In this document: piece by piece, positions 11,729 through 24,774 of the stretch
How the letters are laid out: each line of letters begins with the position of its first letter
Position numbering within the stretch: position 1 is the first letter of the stretch
NCBI RefSeq assembly: GCF_000327385.1
Contig: NW_008707410.1
Coordinates: 415,034 to 479,033 of the forward strand
From: Lottia gigantea
Taxonomy: Eukaryota; Mollusca; Gastropoda; Lottiidae
Direction: 5' to 3'
Length of the DNA: 64,000 nucleotides
Made by a program: the position numbers and the translations under genes
Notes under the pieces: generated by a model
Seen by the model: only the letters and a program-made list of their open reading frames with translations
Told to the model about the DNA's origin: nothing
The model's database searches: none

Positions 11729-11910
11729 TGAGAACAGAGATCACTGTGCTACAGGCTGTGCACATTAAAGATCTATCGACAGCATAAAAATAGGAATTAG
11801 TCACTGTCCTGGCAAAATTTCCCTCATTGTACATTGCCAGGCATTGCCCGTCTTCATTAGCCCAATTCGGTGCAAAAGAGAACGAAAATATCCATTCATT
11901 TCATTAATGT
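11729..11910 (+). mobile_element. SINE 3' two-thirds
   Basis: Shares GTGCTACAGGCTGTGCAC, ATTAAAGATC, TGTCCTGGCAAAATTTCCCT, GTCTTCATTAGCCCA and a TTCATTTCATT tail with the full SINE at 18380-18740. The tRNA-like head is absent, so it looks like a truncated copy. Confidence 0.8.
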
Positions 11911-13430
11911 TATTGAGAAACACTCTGAAAACTGATAATTTTTTTGATGTTATTTGTGTCAATCTTAGCATTAAAACAATCTTTCCAATTTATCAGCAAA
12001 TTGTCAATGATCATTAATTTATAAACTCTCTGATTTTATTCAGATAATTATCATTAGATTCCTATCACTATTATAAACCTGACATTCACCTTATCAAATC
12101 TTTATTTAAAGTGGCTGTACATGACAATTTTAAAATTCAGCAGAAAGAAGATAAGATATATTTTGGAAATCAGTCTCAAATTCCTTTAAAAAAAGTGATA
12201 AAAGGCAATGATAGTAAAGTAAAATCATCACCATCTGTTGCAATAACTTTTTCTCAATACAACAGTCTACAACTGGGTTTGTCAACATATTAGGTTATAT
12301 GCTCCAGCAAAAATATTTGCGCATATCTGTAGATGATGCTAAATATAGACATAGTTCTTTCTAGAAGTAGTTAATAAAAGTAGTATTTACTATAAATCTG
12401 ATTTACAAACATTAAAACAGAACTTAAATCATGTTGTTATTCAGAGTTTCACGCTGTGCGATCTTCAGACAACTGACCTATTTTCAGCCTGCATACAGTT
12501 TCAAAAACTATTTACTATTAAAAGTTGACTGTTGGTGTTTATGTTTTGAATGGTTCCTAAGTGTACACTTATTTGTATGTATGTATGTATGTATCACAGA
12601 TCAAGGACTGTCGTCACTAAATAACTCAGTTGAGTGAACTGTAATTTCGCTCCAACTGATCGTGTGATATGAGGCGTGAGATGAGGTCAAAGGTTAACAC
12701 TGACCAATCAATCATAGGGAGAAAGCGTACAATTATTTAGCGAAGCTTTTATTCAAATGTAGACAACTTTGTAAAGCAACTGGAATGGTGGTAGCTCAGA
12801 GAGTGATGCTTGCTTGCTGATATTCTTGATGTCTGAAGGGAAATGACCTTGAATATCATTATTTCATCGACCTAGCTAAACATGGGTGCAGGTAAACCAG
12901 CAAAGGTTAATTCCAAGAGGTTTTGATATGATCAACTTCTAGATAGGATCATTTCAAACCCAAGTTATCCTTTAATTCGTCCTTCACCATAATACATTTT
13001 CTAAAAACAATTTTGAAGTTGTTTTCATCTTTTCCTTTTTGCCTCCACTCCAACTGAAATGCATAAAAAACCCATTGTCATGAATATCTCTGGGCTATTT
13101 GCATTTTAATAAGATTGTCTTTCATTTTCTGCGTGGCTTTCTCTACTAATTAGCCTCGAAGGATTTGATCAAAATAGTTTTGTGAAGTGGTCTTATTTCA
13201 CATAGAAAATCACATTTTATTTTGTCCTCTAAGCAATATTTTTTTGTTTCTTGAAAATGTGTTTTTAGTCAGATTCTCAGATTTCTTGCATGATTTTGAT
13301 TTCAAAGGGAAATAAAGAAAGGAACAGCTATCAATTGATCGAAGTAACCAGGCAAGTGACAGAAGGTTTAAACAGGAAAAAAGGGACAGCAAATTTTTTT
13401 TCAATGCTACTGAACTATATCATTAGGGCC
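11911..13430. other. Intronic sequence with one SINE head
   Basis: Mostly unrecognised AT-rich DNA. Near 12787-12900, GGTGGTAGCTCAGAGAGTGA followed by TGCTTGCTTGCTG and, later, CGACCTAG and GTGCAGGTAA parallels the head and body start of the SINE at 18380. This is a diverged copy without a tail. A GTAT microsatellite lies at about 12574-12594. Confidence 0.4.
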
Positions 13431-13439
13431 TCAGAGCTT

Positions 13440-14215
13440 TGGACAGACATGACTGGTAAATACAACAAAACCTGCAGTCTAGAAGCATAAGTCAGACAAT
13501 ACTGGCACTCCAACAAAACCTGTGATCTAGACAAGACTGATAAATATAACCAAATAAACAAACTGAAATTGTAGTCAGGTCTAGACAAGACTGGTAAATA
13601 CAACCCAATTAATAAAACTGAAATTGTAGTCAGGTCTAGACAAGACTGGTAAATATAACCAAATAAATAAAACTGAAATTGTAGTCAGGTCTAGACAAGA
13701 CTGGTAAATACAACCCAATGAATGAAAATGAAATTGTACTCAGGTCTAGACAAGACTGGTAAATATAACCAAAAAAACAAACTGAAATTGTAGTCAGGTC
13801 TAGACAAGACTGGTAAATACAACCCAATGAATAAAACTGAAATTGTAGTCAGGTCTAGACAAGACTGGTAAGTATAACCAAATAAATAAAACTGAAATTG
13901 TAGTCAGGTCTAGACAAGACTGGTAAATACAACCCAATGAATGAAAATGAAATTGTACTCAGGTCTAGACAAGACTGGTAAATATAACCAAAAAAACAAA
14001 CTGAAATTGTAGTCAGGTCAAGACAAGAATGAAAAATACAACCAAATAAACAAACTGAAATTGTAGTCAGGTCTAGATAAGACTGATAAATACAACCAAG
14101 TAAACAAACTGAAATTGTAGTCAGGTCTAGACAAGACTGATAAATACAACCAAATAAACAAACTGAAATTGTAGTCAGATATGACTGGGAAATGTAGCTG
14201 GATCAATATGGCTAC
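13440..14215 (+). repeat. 55-bp minisatellite with 4-unit higher-order repeat
   Basis: Units carry TCTAGACAAGACTGGTAAAT, then AACCAAATAAA-type and GAAATTGTAGTCAGG segments. The CTAGACAAGA motif is at 13581, 13636, 13691, 13746, 13800 and 13855, a period of 55. The distinctive CAACCCAATGAATGAAAATG variant is at 13711 and 13930 (219 bp), so a four-unit block was duplicated. Minus-strand open frames are repeat by-products. Confidence 0.93.
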
Positions 14216-14480
14216 ATTGGACATCTAGTTTATTAGTTCTGAATTCCATGTACCATTTGGTATACTGAAATAAATATGGTTAGAATTATTGCCTGCGGCT
14301 GGACAAACTTGGTAAATAATGCTACAGATCACCTACCATTAATTACCAACCATTTCTTGTAATTCGTCAGGAATTTTTCAACAATATGGCTACTGTGAAT
14401 AACTCAGCAGGCTACCAGACTCTCAATTTATAACATGTTTAGTCCAGATATTGATTCAGTTTATCTCCATTTCTGCAGAT

Positions 14481-14620
14481 TATTGATTGATTGATTGATT
14501 TTTTATTTATTTATTTATTTATTACATTCATTCAAGTACATTTATTCATTCATTCAATTGGATGCAGAAGATAGGAGACAAAACTCCATTCATTTCATTC
14601 ATTCATATATTTATTCTACC
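14481..14620. repeat. GATT/TTTA/ATTC microsatellite tract with SINE-tail remnant
   Basis: GATTGATTGATTGATT passes into TTTATTTATTTATTTATT and then CATTCATTCAA. ATAGGAGACAAAACTCCATT followed by CATTTCATTCATT within it matches a SINE tail, so the tract probably grew from one. Confidence 0.7.
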
Positions 14621-16335
14621 CTAATTGTCAATTATAAAAGTAAAAGTAATAGTGTATGCTATATCCGGGCGACATCTGTCACCTGGTCGTGTTACTATTA
14701 CATGTTCAATAAACATTGTTCATATACAATTAATACCTGATTCATGGTGTTTGTCTGAAGAACTGTTAAAAGAATACAACTATTATACTTATTGAGCCTT
14801 TAAGTAATGGTGTTTGTCAAAGGAGTTTTTAGCCTTAATCCTAGTGCTAGATACTAGAAATAATTTTAGTAACAAAGTGATTTTCAACATGTTACATCTT
14901 CAGCCTTTATTCTATATATACCTACAATTTCTCAGAACAGAAATGTAATAAACACAGCTGACGTCTTATAATGAGAGAAATTTGACTTGATAAGTAATGA
15001 GTATGTATATTTGTTGTGTAAGAATTTCTATCATCATTGCATACTGTAAAACATAGCCTAATGCTGTATATAGGTATAAGAAAACAGCATAATAAACTGG
15101 AATATATAAATAATATGTGTACATGGCTATTTTGGCTAAGTGTCTTTCATCTGGTATTATTATTGGACTAAACAACCTAATTACAAATTTTATTTCAATT
15201 GGACTTTTAGATCAGAATGAAATTGCTCAATTTGGATTTGGTCCAATTATCATTTGCATAAGCTTTTTAGTGTGATAAGTTTTAAGTGATAAATCAACAA
15301 AGTAAAGATTTAAAGCTATGTGAACTCTCTGAAAAAGATGCCATATTTACAAACGCACATACCAAATAAGCATTTTATCTATGTATACTCTTTGACTAGA
15401 ATGCCAAAAAACTTGTAACATACAAGTAACTATGTGAACTCCCTGAAAAGACATTCAAAAACAATCATCAGGGGTTACAGAAGAGTCATTTATTGATTTC
15501 ACTGTTCAGAAGTAAGGTACATGTGTATTCTGTCAGACTAATATCCTTGAAAAGTCCTTGAATTTCAAAGCCCAGAGTCCTTGAAAAGTTTATTAATTTT
15601 TGAGGCAAAGTGCTGAATGAACCCTGTAAACACCAATAATGCTTAAGTTGCACGGTAGACTGTAGACTCTTCTTTCAATTGTAGACAAACTAGAAGTCAG
15701 TTTTTCATTCTGTGAAGTGATTCAGATAGCTGAGTTTTATTTTCAGGCAAGGCAAATATTTGGATTGCTATATCCCTCTAAATCCTAGCTCAGGATGAAA
15801 GAGAATGTTTGAAGTATGTTAAATATAGAATGAACTATGTTAAATGGGAGACAACTGATTTAAGAATAAAATAAAATAACTACGTCCATTCCATTAACCT
15901 GTTTTAACTAAAACAATTAAGGAATGTGGGTCTTGTTATGGTTGTGGGAACTTGGCACTGCTTTAATTATGTGACAAAACAAATGACTCAGCAAAGCAGT
16001 GTTTATTTCCCCATAGCTATAACAAGATCCACATTATTTCCTTTTTTTACTTTGATCTATCTTTTCTATTAAAAACTGTGGGGCTTTTGTAGATCTCGTT
16101 ATTTTTTGGGGGAAATAAGTCTTACTTTATCATGTGACAATACAAATAATGAAGGAAAGTGAATGAACAATACAGAAGTTAATTTCAGGTAGGCAAGACC
16201 TTGATCTTATTCTTTATTACCTTGTGTAGACTATGAAATCTTCTTTTTTTATAGGCATGTAGATTTGTGGATCTGTGCCTAGCTTTATATCATGAATACT
16301 CTTTGGTTTTGCTACTTTCTTTTTATAATGTCAAT
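14621..16335. other. Intronic sequence, nothing recognised
   Basis: AT-rich. Imperfect short repeats occur (for instance TATGTGAACTC followed by CTGAAAA at about 15319 and 15432). No exon or RNA gene is supported. Confidence 0.3.
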
Positions 16336-16337
16336 GG

Positions 16338-16425
16338 AATAATCACACACTGACCCAGATTAAAACCCACCACCATGAAAATTATTCTAATGTTCCAACC
16401 AACTGAGCTAATGTCTGTCCTCAAA
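16338..16425 (-). mobile_element. tRNA-derived SINE head, minus strand
   Basis: On the minus strand, TTAGCTCAGTTGGTTGGAAC (box A region) is followed about 35 bases later by GGTGGTGGGTTTTAATCTGG (box B region). The spacing is tRNA-like, but arms do not pair well enough for a functional tRNA. No tail was identified. Confidence 0.45.
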
Positions 16426-16969
16426 GATATATTATAAGTGATAAAATATATAATTATTACTAATTACCAAGCTAGACTAGCCGAACTCTAGTCATGAATT
16501 ATGAACATTTTTACAACTCATTAGTGGTATATAAAATATAAATAAATAATGCATATTGATGAATTTCTGGCCTAATGGTGTCAACCTAGTTTTGATGGGA
16601 TGGATTGTCAGGTCTCACAGGAATTGGATCCAAATTAATTTGAAAGTTAATGAGATGGTATTTTATGTTGCCATGTCAACTCAGATACTCGATACTGCTA
16701 TAAAATATCATATATAGGTAATTTTATATATATTATCGATCGCAGAGAAATTTAGGCTCCAGATACATTGTAAAAAAATGTATTAGTTCAATCATTCTAC
16801 AACTTATGACTGATATTATGACAACAGCAGTGGTATTTGATTCTGAAAATGTGAATATCAAACTAGTTTCATTTATCCTAGTAAATTTTTCTTGAATTGT
16901 AGACAAATCATAATATTAAACATTGTTACTTTGAGTATTTTTATATTTCATAGATAAAAACATAAAATA

Positions 16970-17445
16970 TAACCAAACCATTCTGAAACATAATCATTCT
17001 AAAACATAATAGTACTAAACCAAAACAAAATATAAATAACCAAACCATATTAAAACATAATATAACCAAAACATAATATAACCAAAATATAATATAACTA
17101 ATCTTAATGTAACCAAATCATACCAAAACATAGCTCTTCTGAAACATAATGTAACCAAACCAAAACATAATAAAAATAACCATAACATACTAAAACATAA
17201 TATAACAAAATAATACCAAAATATAATCAGGCTAAAACATAATGTAACCAAATCAAAACATAATATAACTGAACCATATCAAAACATAATGCAACTAAAC
17301 CAACCAAAAACATACTTTAACATAGTATAACTAAACCGTCCAAAACATAATATAACCAAAACGATACCAGAACCAAATGCAACCAAAACATGATAAAACA
17401 TAATATAACCAAAACAAAATAATACCAAAGTTTCCAACATATCCA
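16970..17445. repeat. Degenerate ~20-bp tandem rich in AAAACATAATATAACCAAA
   Basis: Repeated AACATAATATAACCAAA with frequent CAAACCATA and ACTAAACC variants. Strong strand asymmetry: the + strand carries almost no G. Confidence 0.85.
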
Positions 17446-17694
17446 AATCAAAGCTCTAAAATAAAGCAGTAAGCCAATCTATAAAGGGTAAAGAGCTATA
17501 GAAAAAATTATAGTGGTAGTCCAATGTTGTTAAGCCATCATATAGGATGTAAAGATAACTAATTAAATGAATTGGTTAGTGGCTAGTGATCAGGTGTATT
17601 ATGGTGGGTGTTTATTATCCACTGTTATTATAAATTAATTTCATTCCGTTACACGACACATACAACTTCCATTCTTTACTTTTAAACAATGGTT

Positions 17695-18330
17695 TATATT
17701 CTAGACTTGTATATGTGTTTATTGTGTGAGAGTTCAATTTATTACAATGTACAGGAAACTTGTGGATTTCTAAATTGTCCGCTGCTGGAACTCAAAAGTC
17801 TCAAGTTTGCAGTGTCTTTGAAATGTTTTTCCTGTGGTTTTATGTGTTCATTTATTGTTTAGGAAACTTGTGGATTCTATTTTTGCGTAAACATTTATTG
17901 TGTGTTTTAAACTTCCATGTGTATGTCTTAGAGATGCTGATTCTTTGACTAGATTATTTTTTTTTCAGTTTGTGTTTTGAAATGCGTGGAAAATTGTCAA
18001 ATTTTAGACATTTTACATGTGTTTATGTGTTTTATAGTATGAGAGGTTTGTGGATTCTAAATTTGTAACATGTGCTTCAAAGAAGTTATATGTGTTTATT
18101 ATGTATTCAATTAATTTAGTGTTCAATTTCATTTGATGTTTAGGCATCTTGTGGATTCTTTTTTTCTGCTTCATGCTTCTTAGGAAATATTTTTGATTTT
18201 AAGAGGTTTAGAGTTGCAGTGTCTTTGACTGGATTTGTGGGGTGCTTTGTGCTTCCAAATCTATCCAAAATATTGAATTTTTGATAATTTTTTGTGTTTT
18301 TTGTTTGATTTTGTGCTTTCATGCTTCGAA
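17695..18330 (+). repeat. Degenerate ~100-170 bp tandem
   Basis: AGGAAACTTGTGGATTCTA-like motifs (near 17753, 17861, 18045 and 18148) are each preceded by a GTGTTTATTGT-like stretch and followed by a GTGCTTC-like stretch. Highly diverged and T-rich. Open frames within it are not protein-like. Confidence 0.55.
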
Positions 18331-18364
18331 GTGTAAGGAAATTGTTTGGATATTTCTGGGTTAG

Positions 18365-18755
18365 TTGTGTTCTATCAACGGTGCCGCGGTGGCTCAGTGA
18401 TTTAGACGCTTGCTCGCTAACCTGAAGGTCCAGGTTTCAATCCTGGCATAGGTCGAGAAAATATCTTTTCAACCCGATTTCCCACTGTCAGTGATGCAGG
18501 TAAGAGGGGCTGACATGGAAAAAGCGTCTAGTTGTTCGTATGGGACAATGAACCGAGACCCCTTGTGCTACAGGCTGTGCACGTTAAAGATCCCTTAACA
18601 GTTGGAAATCGAAAAAGAGCAGGCTAATGCCGCTGTCCTGGCAAAATTTCCCTCATTACACCCTACATGGCGTTGCCTGTCTTCATTAGCCCACATGGTG
18701 CAGAAAAGTAGGACGTAAAACTCCATTCATTTCATTTCATTTGTGTTCTATCAAC
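18365..18755 (+). mobile_element. Full-length tRNA-derived SINE (18380-18740) with perfect 15-bp target duplication
   Basis: TTGTGTTCTATCAAC lies at both 18365-18379 and 18741-18755. The 361-bp element begins with a tRNA-like head (GCGGTGGCTCAGTGATTTAG as box A region, CCAGGTTTCAATCCTGG as box B region). It continues with a unique body (GCTACAGGCTGTGCACG, TTAAAGATCCC, TGTCCTGGCAAAATTTCCC, TTGCCTGTCTTCATTAGCCC) and ends AGTAGGACGTAAAACTCC plus CATTT repeats. The perfect target duplication implies a fairly recent LINE-mediated insertion. It is the reference for all SINE fragments and for the SINE-tail arrays in this window. Confidence 0.92.
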
Positions 18756-21060
18756 AATATGAGTGAATTTCAAGTTTCAATGTATGAAACCCTTAGTATT
18801 TTTATAGTTATTTCTTAATATGTTTAAGCATACATGTGTACAGGTCAAGAAAAAAAAATTTGGAGATTTGCCTTGAAAAATCTGGAGATTTGGTGAAAAG
18901 TCAGGAGATTTTTCCAAAGCGCGTAAATTCATAATTTTGAAACTCCAAATTGATTTTTTTTTTGTAAACAACGTTTATGTTCGCAGATTGACAATATAGA
19001 ATACTATGAAGACTTCAATGTTTCGTTTTTTAGTAAAAGTAGGACTACCGTAAAATTCATTGTAATAGCGGAAGTAGAATCTACCGGATGTTGTTATAAA
19101 AAGTGTCACGTGGGCTTAAAATACACATTATCGGGTGAAAATAGATCAAATTACCATCTTAATTAGGGGATTAATTAATCAGGTAATAACATTATTACAT
19201 GAAAGATATTTTAATGATTTATGGTAGAGAATTTGGACATTGAAAACAATAGGTCCCATGAAAATTTGAGCGGTGGACCACATGCAAAAGCATAAGTGTA
19301 TAAATGTACAGATACACAGTCTAGAATAATGGTTTAAAAGTATTTGTATAAAATTAGAACCTAACCCACTATTCCATCCAATCAGCAATGGTCAAATTTT
19401 CTATTTAGTGGGTGGCTCACTTAATTGTTAAGAATTTTAAAATCACATGACTTTTGACTGACAAATGACCATGTAAGTTGAAATTTTCGTAGTTAAGAAA
19501 AGGGCATGGTCATTTCTTTACCAAGAAAATTTGACTGACAGTTAGAACCATATGTGGTTAAGAAGAAGGCATGGTTGCTCCGCTTTCTCCTCACTCTCTC
19601 CAAGAAAATTTGACTGACATCTATTGTTAGGTTCTAAATAACTTATACCATATGACTTAAAAATTTTGGTCAAGAATTGTGCATGGTTGCTTCGCTTTCT
19701 CTCCACTTTCTAAAGCTCTTGATATGATCTATATATTACTGAGTTTTATAAAATAAGAATATATAATATTACTGACATGTTGACAATCGAGATAAACGAG
19801 AACAAAACATGTCAATTTAAATTGAACTTCATGTTTTATGTTTCCTCTATTTCGCAATCTCATTTTTTCCTTCAATTTTTTATTTTCAAATATTGAAGTA
19901 TTAAATGGTCGAACTGTATAATATGTTTTGTTTTTCTTGAATTATTTTTGATAAGTATGCTTTCATTGGTTTTTGTTGGTTTTTTTTTTTTGTGAACGTA
20001 TTTAACTTGTTAGTGACTTGTTTTGTTTCTGAAATTTGGGGAACCATGTGAAATATATTTTAACATTCCTTGAATTGGAACATGACTTGAAAATCATTGA
20101 CAGTTTCTTTAAGACTCGTTTAAATACGTGTGCAACCAATGATAAAACATCAAAACACTCCAAATAAACTTCCTAGGTGGTTTCATTGTAGTCCTGATCA
20201 GGATTTTATATCTGAAACATGTCAACAACCTATTAAGGTCTTGTAATCATCTTTATATCACATTCTGTAAAATAAAGATGATACATATCGAATTTATACA
20301 TGTGTTTAAACATGAAAATAGTGTAAATGTGGAAATTCTATAAGGATTTATTTCAATCTAGTTGCATTTCTGTCAACATTTATTTCATGCTTGGTTTGTA
20401 ACATGATTAAACCATCTCAGTCAAAATTATGAACAGATTTAAAGTTATCTAAATATTTGTTTTTCCAACCGATTATCTTTGATATCACGAAGATTTTTTA
20501 TTTTTAGCCTTTTTATGTTTTGGAGACATTTATAGCTTCTATTTGCAGCACAAAACCTGAAATGTTAGTATGAATAAAATAGGTAGAAAACATCTTGAAA
20601 GTTGCTGTACAGAATTGTTTCAAAACAGCAGAAGACAATCCTTTCTCTACCTACACAAATTTACACGATTTTGTTGACACAAGTCAGTCAAAATGTCAAC
20701 ACAAAATTACACTCAGTAAACCAATGAGTTGGTATATTATTGTCAAACTGACAGATTAAAAATAAAAAGACCTTTGAGATCACTCTTTTCCCTTATACAC
20801 AAATGTACAGATTTTGATTTACCCTGTGAAGTTGGGACAAAAACTGGATCAATTATTGTATTGATGAATATTTTCTGTAATATTTTTAATTTGGCTGAAT
20901 GTTTTTGCTATATGAAAGTAGAGCCTGTCAGTAAATCTTCAAAACCACTTTAAAAGACTGGCACAATGAAATTGGCTTGTACAGCCATATTAATAATTTG
21001 ATTAATTTTTACGGTAGGTTACACTGACTAGAATATATTCTGATCTGATTTTACGCAGAT
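18756..21060. other. Intronic sequence with a short local duplication
   Basis: AT-rich and mostly unrecognised. In 19440-19710 a diverged ~85-110 bp unit repeats: AAGAAAATTTGACTGACA and GCATGGTTGCTCCGCTTTCT-like segments occur two to three times. No exon is supported. Confidence 0.35.
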
Positions 21061-21169
21061 TAAAGATGGAGGTTTTATTTATGGAGGTTTTTAGTCAACC
21101 AGTAAACAGGATACAGGGTGGAGTTTCTAATTATTGGAAAAATCACCCTGTTCATAATCATAATGTTTG

Positions 21170-21485
21170 TATGATCTTTTACACCCTCCAGGTTGACTTA
21201 CTACAACTTTATGACAACCCTTTATTTACACTGTCTAGGATGGCTCAATCCCATTTTTCATCCAGTTTTAAACTAGATTGAGTTACTCTTTACACCCTCC
21301 AGGTGTTAAATGATATATAAACTATATCCCTTTACACCCTCTGGGTTTGCTTAATGATGTATGTACTAAATCTCTTTACACCCTTCTGGTTGGCTTTCAT
21401 TGCCTTTCCTGTTGAACATAGAATTCCATTAATGCTATGTTTTCTAAAATACTTTACTATGGCCCTTTACACCCTCCAGGATGGT
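21170..21485 (+). repeat. Interspersed CTTTACACCCTCCAGG motif, 5 copies
   Basis: CTTTACACCCTC-type motifs sit near 21178, 21290, 21331, 21374 and 21468, each followed by a GGTTGGCTT-like or GGATGG-like segment. Related CGCCCTCTAGGTTGGCT occurs near 34903. Spacing of 40-110 bp suggests a decayed tandem array. Confidence 0.5.
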
Positions 21486-21724
21486 TGTAATTCTAGTCAA
21501 GGTTATTATATAAGATAACACTATTGTATGTTTGTATGTACAGACATTGAGTAAGATATGGAGAAGAGATTATCTGTATGTTTTAGCCAGTAAAACATAT
21601 CTTTTATTCATTCGTGGAACATTCTATACATAAAGAGCACTTAAAGGAAAGAACTGAATTAATAATCACCACCAAATTATTTGTATATCTTTATATAAAG
21701 AAAGAGACAGTCATATACAATGAT

Positions 21725-21990
21725 AACAACTTTAGTTCACAAGGTTAACATTTTTTTCAGTTCAGTTTACAAGGATAACAAGTTCAGTTCACAAGGATAA
21801 CAACTTCAGTTCAGTTCACAAAGATAACAACTTCAGTTCAGTTCAGTTCACAAAGATAACAACTTCAGTTCAGTTCACAAAGATAACAACTTCAGTTCAG
21901 TTCACAAGGTTAAAAAAATTCAGTTAGTTCTTAAGGATAACAATTTCAGTACCAGTTCACTAAGATAACAACTTCAGTTCACAAGTATCC
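21725..21990 (+). repeat. Minisatellite of GATAACAACTTCAGTTCA units
   Basis: About nine copies of AAGGATAACAACTTCAGTTC with one to three copies of the sub-repeat AGTTC, so the unit varies from about 24 to 37 bp. Confidence 0.9.
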
Positions 21991-22059
21991 TTTAGACCAG
22001 CTGTTTTTTTGCCAAACCTCTTTTAAAGGACCTTAGCAAAACCTCTTTTTAAGTATCTT

Positions 22060-22270
22060 ATCTTTGTGGTTGTGTGCCGAACCGCTGTATTTTTTGTCTG
22101 TTGATAGACTTTGTAATTAGAAGGATTAAATGGACTGCATTTAACAGTATATGTAAGATTTTGTGGTTGTGTGCCAACCATGCTGTATATATTGTCTGTT
22201 GATAGATTATGTAATTAGAAAAATAAAACAGACTATATTTTACAGTATGTGAGATTGTGAGATTTTGTCA
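22060..22270 (+). repeat. Two-copy ~108-bp tandem duplication
   Basis: TTGTGGTTGTGTGCCGAACC and TTGTGGTTGTGTGCCAACCA begin two units. Both continue through GTCTGTTGATAGA, TGTAATTAGAA and AACAGTAT-like segments. Confidence 0.75.
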
Positions 22271-22589
22271 TTGTGTGATAACTGGAGTAACATAAATAAT
22301 CATTAATAATGTATATATATCTCTTATCATTTAACAAGTAATTTCTTCCACAAATTGTTCATTCAAGTTATATAATATGGAGTATGTTAAAACAGTCTGG
22401 ATATTCAAGTTCATTATTGTGGTTTGTTCTAATCTACTTCATTTGGAAAAGTAAAGATACAAGAAGAAATATATTAAAATATTTTAATGTGAGCTTTCTT
22501 AAAAGTATAGTTTGACTGTGCAAATTTAACTTAACTAATGACATAATACAAGACAGAAGAAAACTATTTGGCTGTCATCACTTGTTACT

Positions 22590-22860
22590 AAACCTGAATT
22601 TAACTTAGTGAAGTTATAGTGAATGTAACTAAAACTTGCATTTAACAAAGTGAAGTTTTAGTGAATTGTAGCTAAACCTGAATTGAATTTAGTGAAGTTA
22701 TAGTGAATTGTAACTTAGTGAAGTTATAGTGAATTGTAACTTAGTGAAGTTATAGTGAATTGTAACTTAGTGAAGTTATAGTGAATTGTAACTTAGTGAA
22801 GTTATAGTGAATTGTAACTTAGTGAAGTTATAGTGAATTTTAACTAAACCTGAATTTAAC
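22590..22860 (+). repeat. 26-bp minisatellite GTAACTTAGTGAAGTTATAGTGAATT-type
   Basis: Six near-identical 26-bp units at about 22690-22845 (AACTTAGTGAAGTTATAGTG then AATTGT), flanked by two or three diverged longer units containing 'CTAAACCTGAATT'. Confidence 0.92.
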
Positions 22861-23888
22861 TATCAATAGAAGAGTGGTACAGTTGAGGATTTGAATTCTA
22901 AAATATTTATGGATATCTATGTTCAGATTTGTGGTTTGTTCTGATCTTCTTTCATTTGGGAATTAATTGGCAATAGAAAACATCTTGAACATGGTTGCAT
23001 TGTAGTGTGACTGTTTTGAAAAAAGTGTTTATCTTATTGCAAATATGTCAGTTTTTTGTGAGAATTTTGATAGTGTTCATTTGGAAATAGTTGTCTCTGC
23101 AAGAAACATTATTTTTTGTGTTGTAATTTGTTAGGATAAGGTGTTGATATAAATGTAATTATGTGAGTAATTCAGGGTTTTTTCTCTAAAGTTAGAAATT
23201 ATTGTCACTATTGGAGTTAAAGTGTTTTTGATAAAGAGTCAATTTACATTTTTTGTGTTTCTACATCAAGTTTTTTTTGTGAAAGGTCATTTAGAAAACT
23301 CACTTTGATAGTGTGATTAAATTATATTTTTGTGAAGATTTTTTTAAGCTAATTTGAAGACTAATGCATAATTGTTAATGATTTATGTTTTTTTCCTGTA
23401 AAGGTTTTCATTGATTTTTTGAAAATGACTAATCTATAATCAGAATGTCTGCTAGTTTAATTTTTAATGTGCTTCTTAGATCTGGACTGACATTGTCTGT
23501 TATGTGTTTGAAAAAAAAAGAAGACATTTGTATATGTAATAGAGGTTGAATACCAACCTTGTGTAGTAGGTTGTTTGCTTTGCAACTTTGAGAGTTGATT
23601 TGAACATTCATTTTTATGTGAGATCAAAAATACATTTGGATAAAAGTTTGCACAACTGTTTTCATTGATATCAAAAAAGTGTTAAAATTATCATTAAAAT
23701 GTAACTGTGTAGAAAATAGTTTGCGTAAATGATCTTCATGTAGGTAGTTTGTTTGGTATATTTTTAAGTTTATTTGGCAAACAAAGTTAATAGGTAAAAC
23801 ATGCTGGATGTATGCACGTATCATTTTAATATATACTGAAAGGCAAAAGAAACATACTTATATATTAATACAGACATTGCAGTCGGTG
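22861..23888. other. Intronic sequence, nothing recognised
   Basis: T-rich DNA. No feature is supported beyond short homopolymer runs. Confidence 0.3.
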
Positions 23889-24117
23889 TTAAAGTGATAG
23901 ATGCACCATTGTTTGTACCAGTCTTACTTTAATCTCAGAAACAGGAATTTTTGAGCTAATCAGTTATGCGGTTCACAGATTACTGTTCAAATTTGAGTCT
24001 TCAAATCCATGTTTGTCCAGAATTATATACTTTTATAGAAATAGGAAAAGAAATTGCCAGTTTGAAATATTTTGAAGGAATTGTGTGATTTTTGTACATT
24101 TCTAGCACTTCTGAAGA
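23889..24117 (+). mobile_element. MITE copy 2 (relative of 3909-4168), right end lost
   Basis: TTAAAGTGATAGATGCACCA starts the copy. TTACTTTAATCTCAGAAAC, GTTCACAGATTACTG, GTCCAGAATTAT and a TTTGAAGGAATTGTGTGATT segment follow in the family order. The right terminal repeat is not visible. Confidence 0.7.
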
Positions 24118-24774
24118 CATATATTCAATACTCAAATCATGCCACATCTGTTTTATTAGTATTTTCAGAAGTGAGGTTTCTTTTTCTTTCATTATAATAC
24201 AATTTCTACAAGATTGAATTTTGTATGCATTATGATCTATGGTAGGAACATGCGGTTGTTGGCTGGCTTGGCAATAATAATTGTCATAAGAAAAATATGC
24301 AGGTTGTTTTTACAAATCTTTAGAATATAGGAATCTTGATTAATAATTAGTGTTGATTTGTATACTGTCTTCAGTTTTTCTTGGCAAATATTAAACTGAT
24401 GAAATAATGTTATATAATCTTCAGAGGTATTTATTTCATTAGATATTTACCTCCACCAGATAGCTGAAATTGAGCTTTAGCAGCAAAATATTTACACTTC
24501 ACATGGGATTTCAGAATTTAATAGGGCTAAAATTGTGCCCAATCAACTGGTAGAAATTTAGAAGACTAAATCTCTTTAGATCTGTGGTGAATCTAATCAA
24601 CAGAGAAATTTAAATGTTGAAAGAAAGTTTTCAGGAGAATATTCTGTTGGTAGTTTATAAAACTGTCATCACATATTCTGTATTTATCTTGATCTCATAA
24701 ATCTTGCAGGTGAATTGTTTACATCAACAGGTAATGCATGTGCACAAATTATCAAAATACTTCTCTGCACTAGT
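24118..24774. other. Intronic sequence, nothing recognised
   Basis: AT-rich, with no exon or repeat that I can support. Confidence 0.3.

Noticed and set aside
18380-18460. Functional tRNA gene
   Set aside because: Box A and B are present, but the arms do not pair properly. The flanking target duplications show that it is the head of a SINE.
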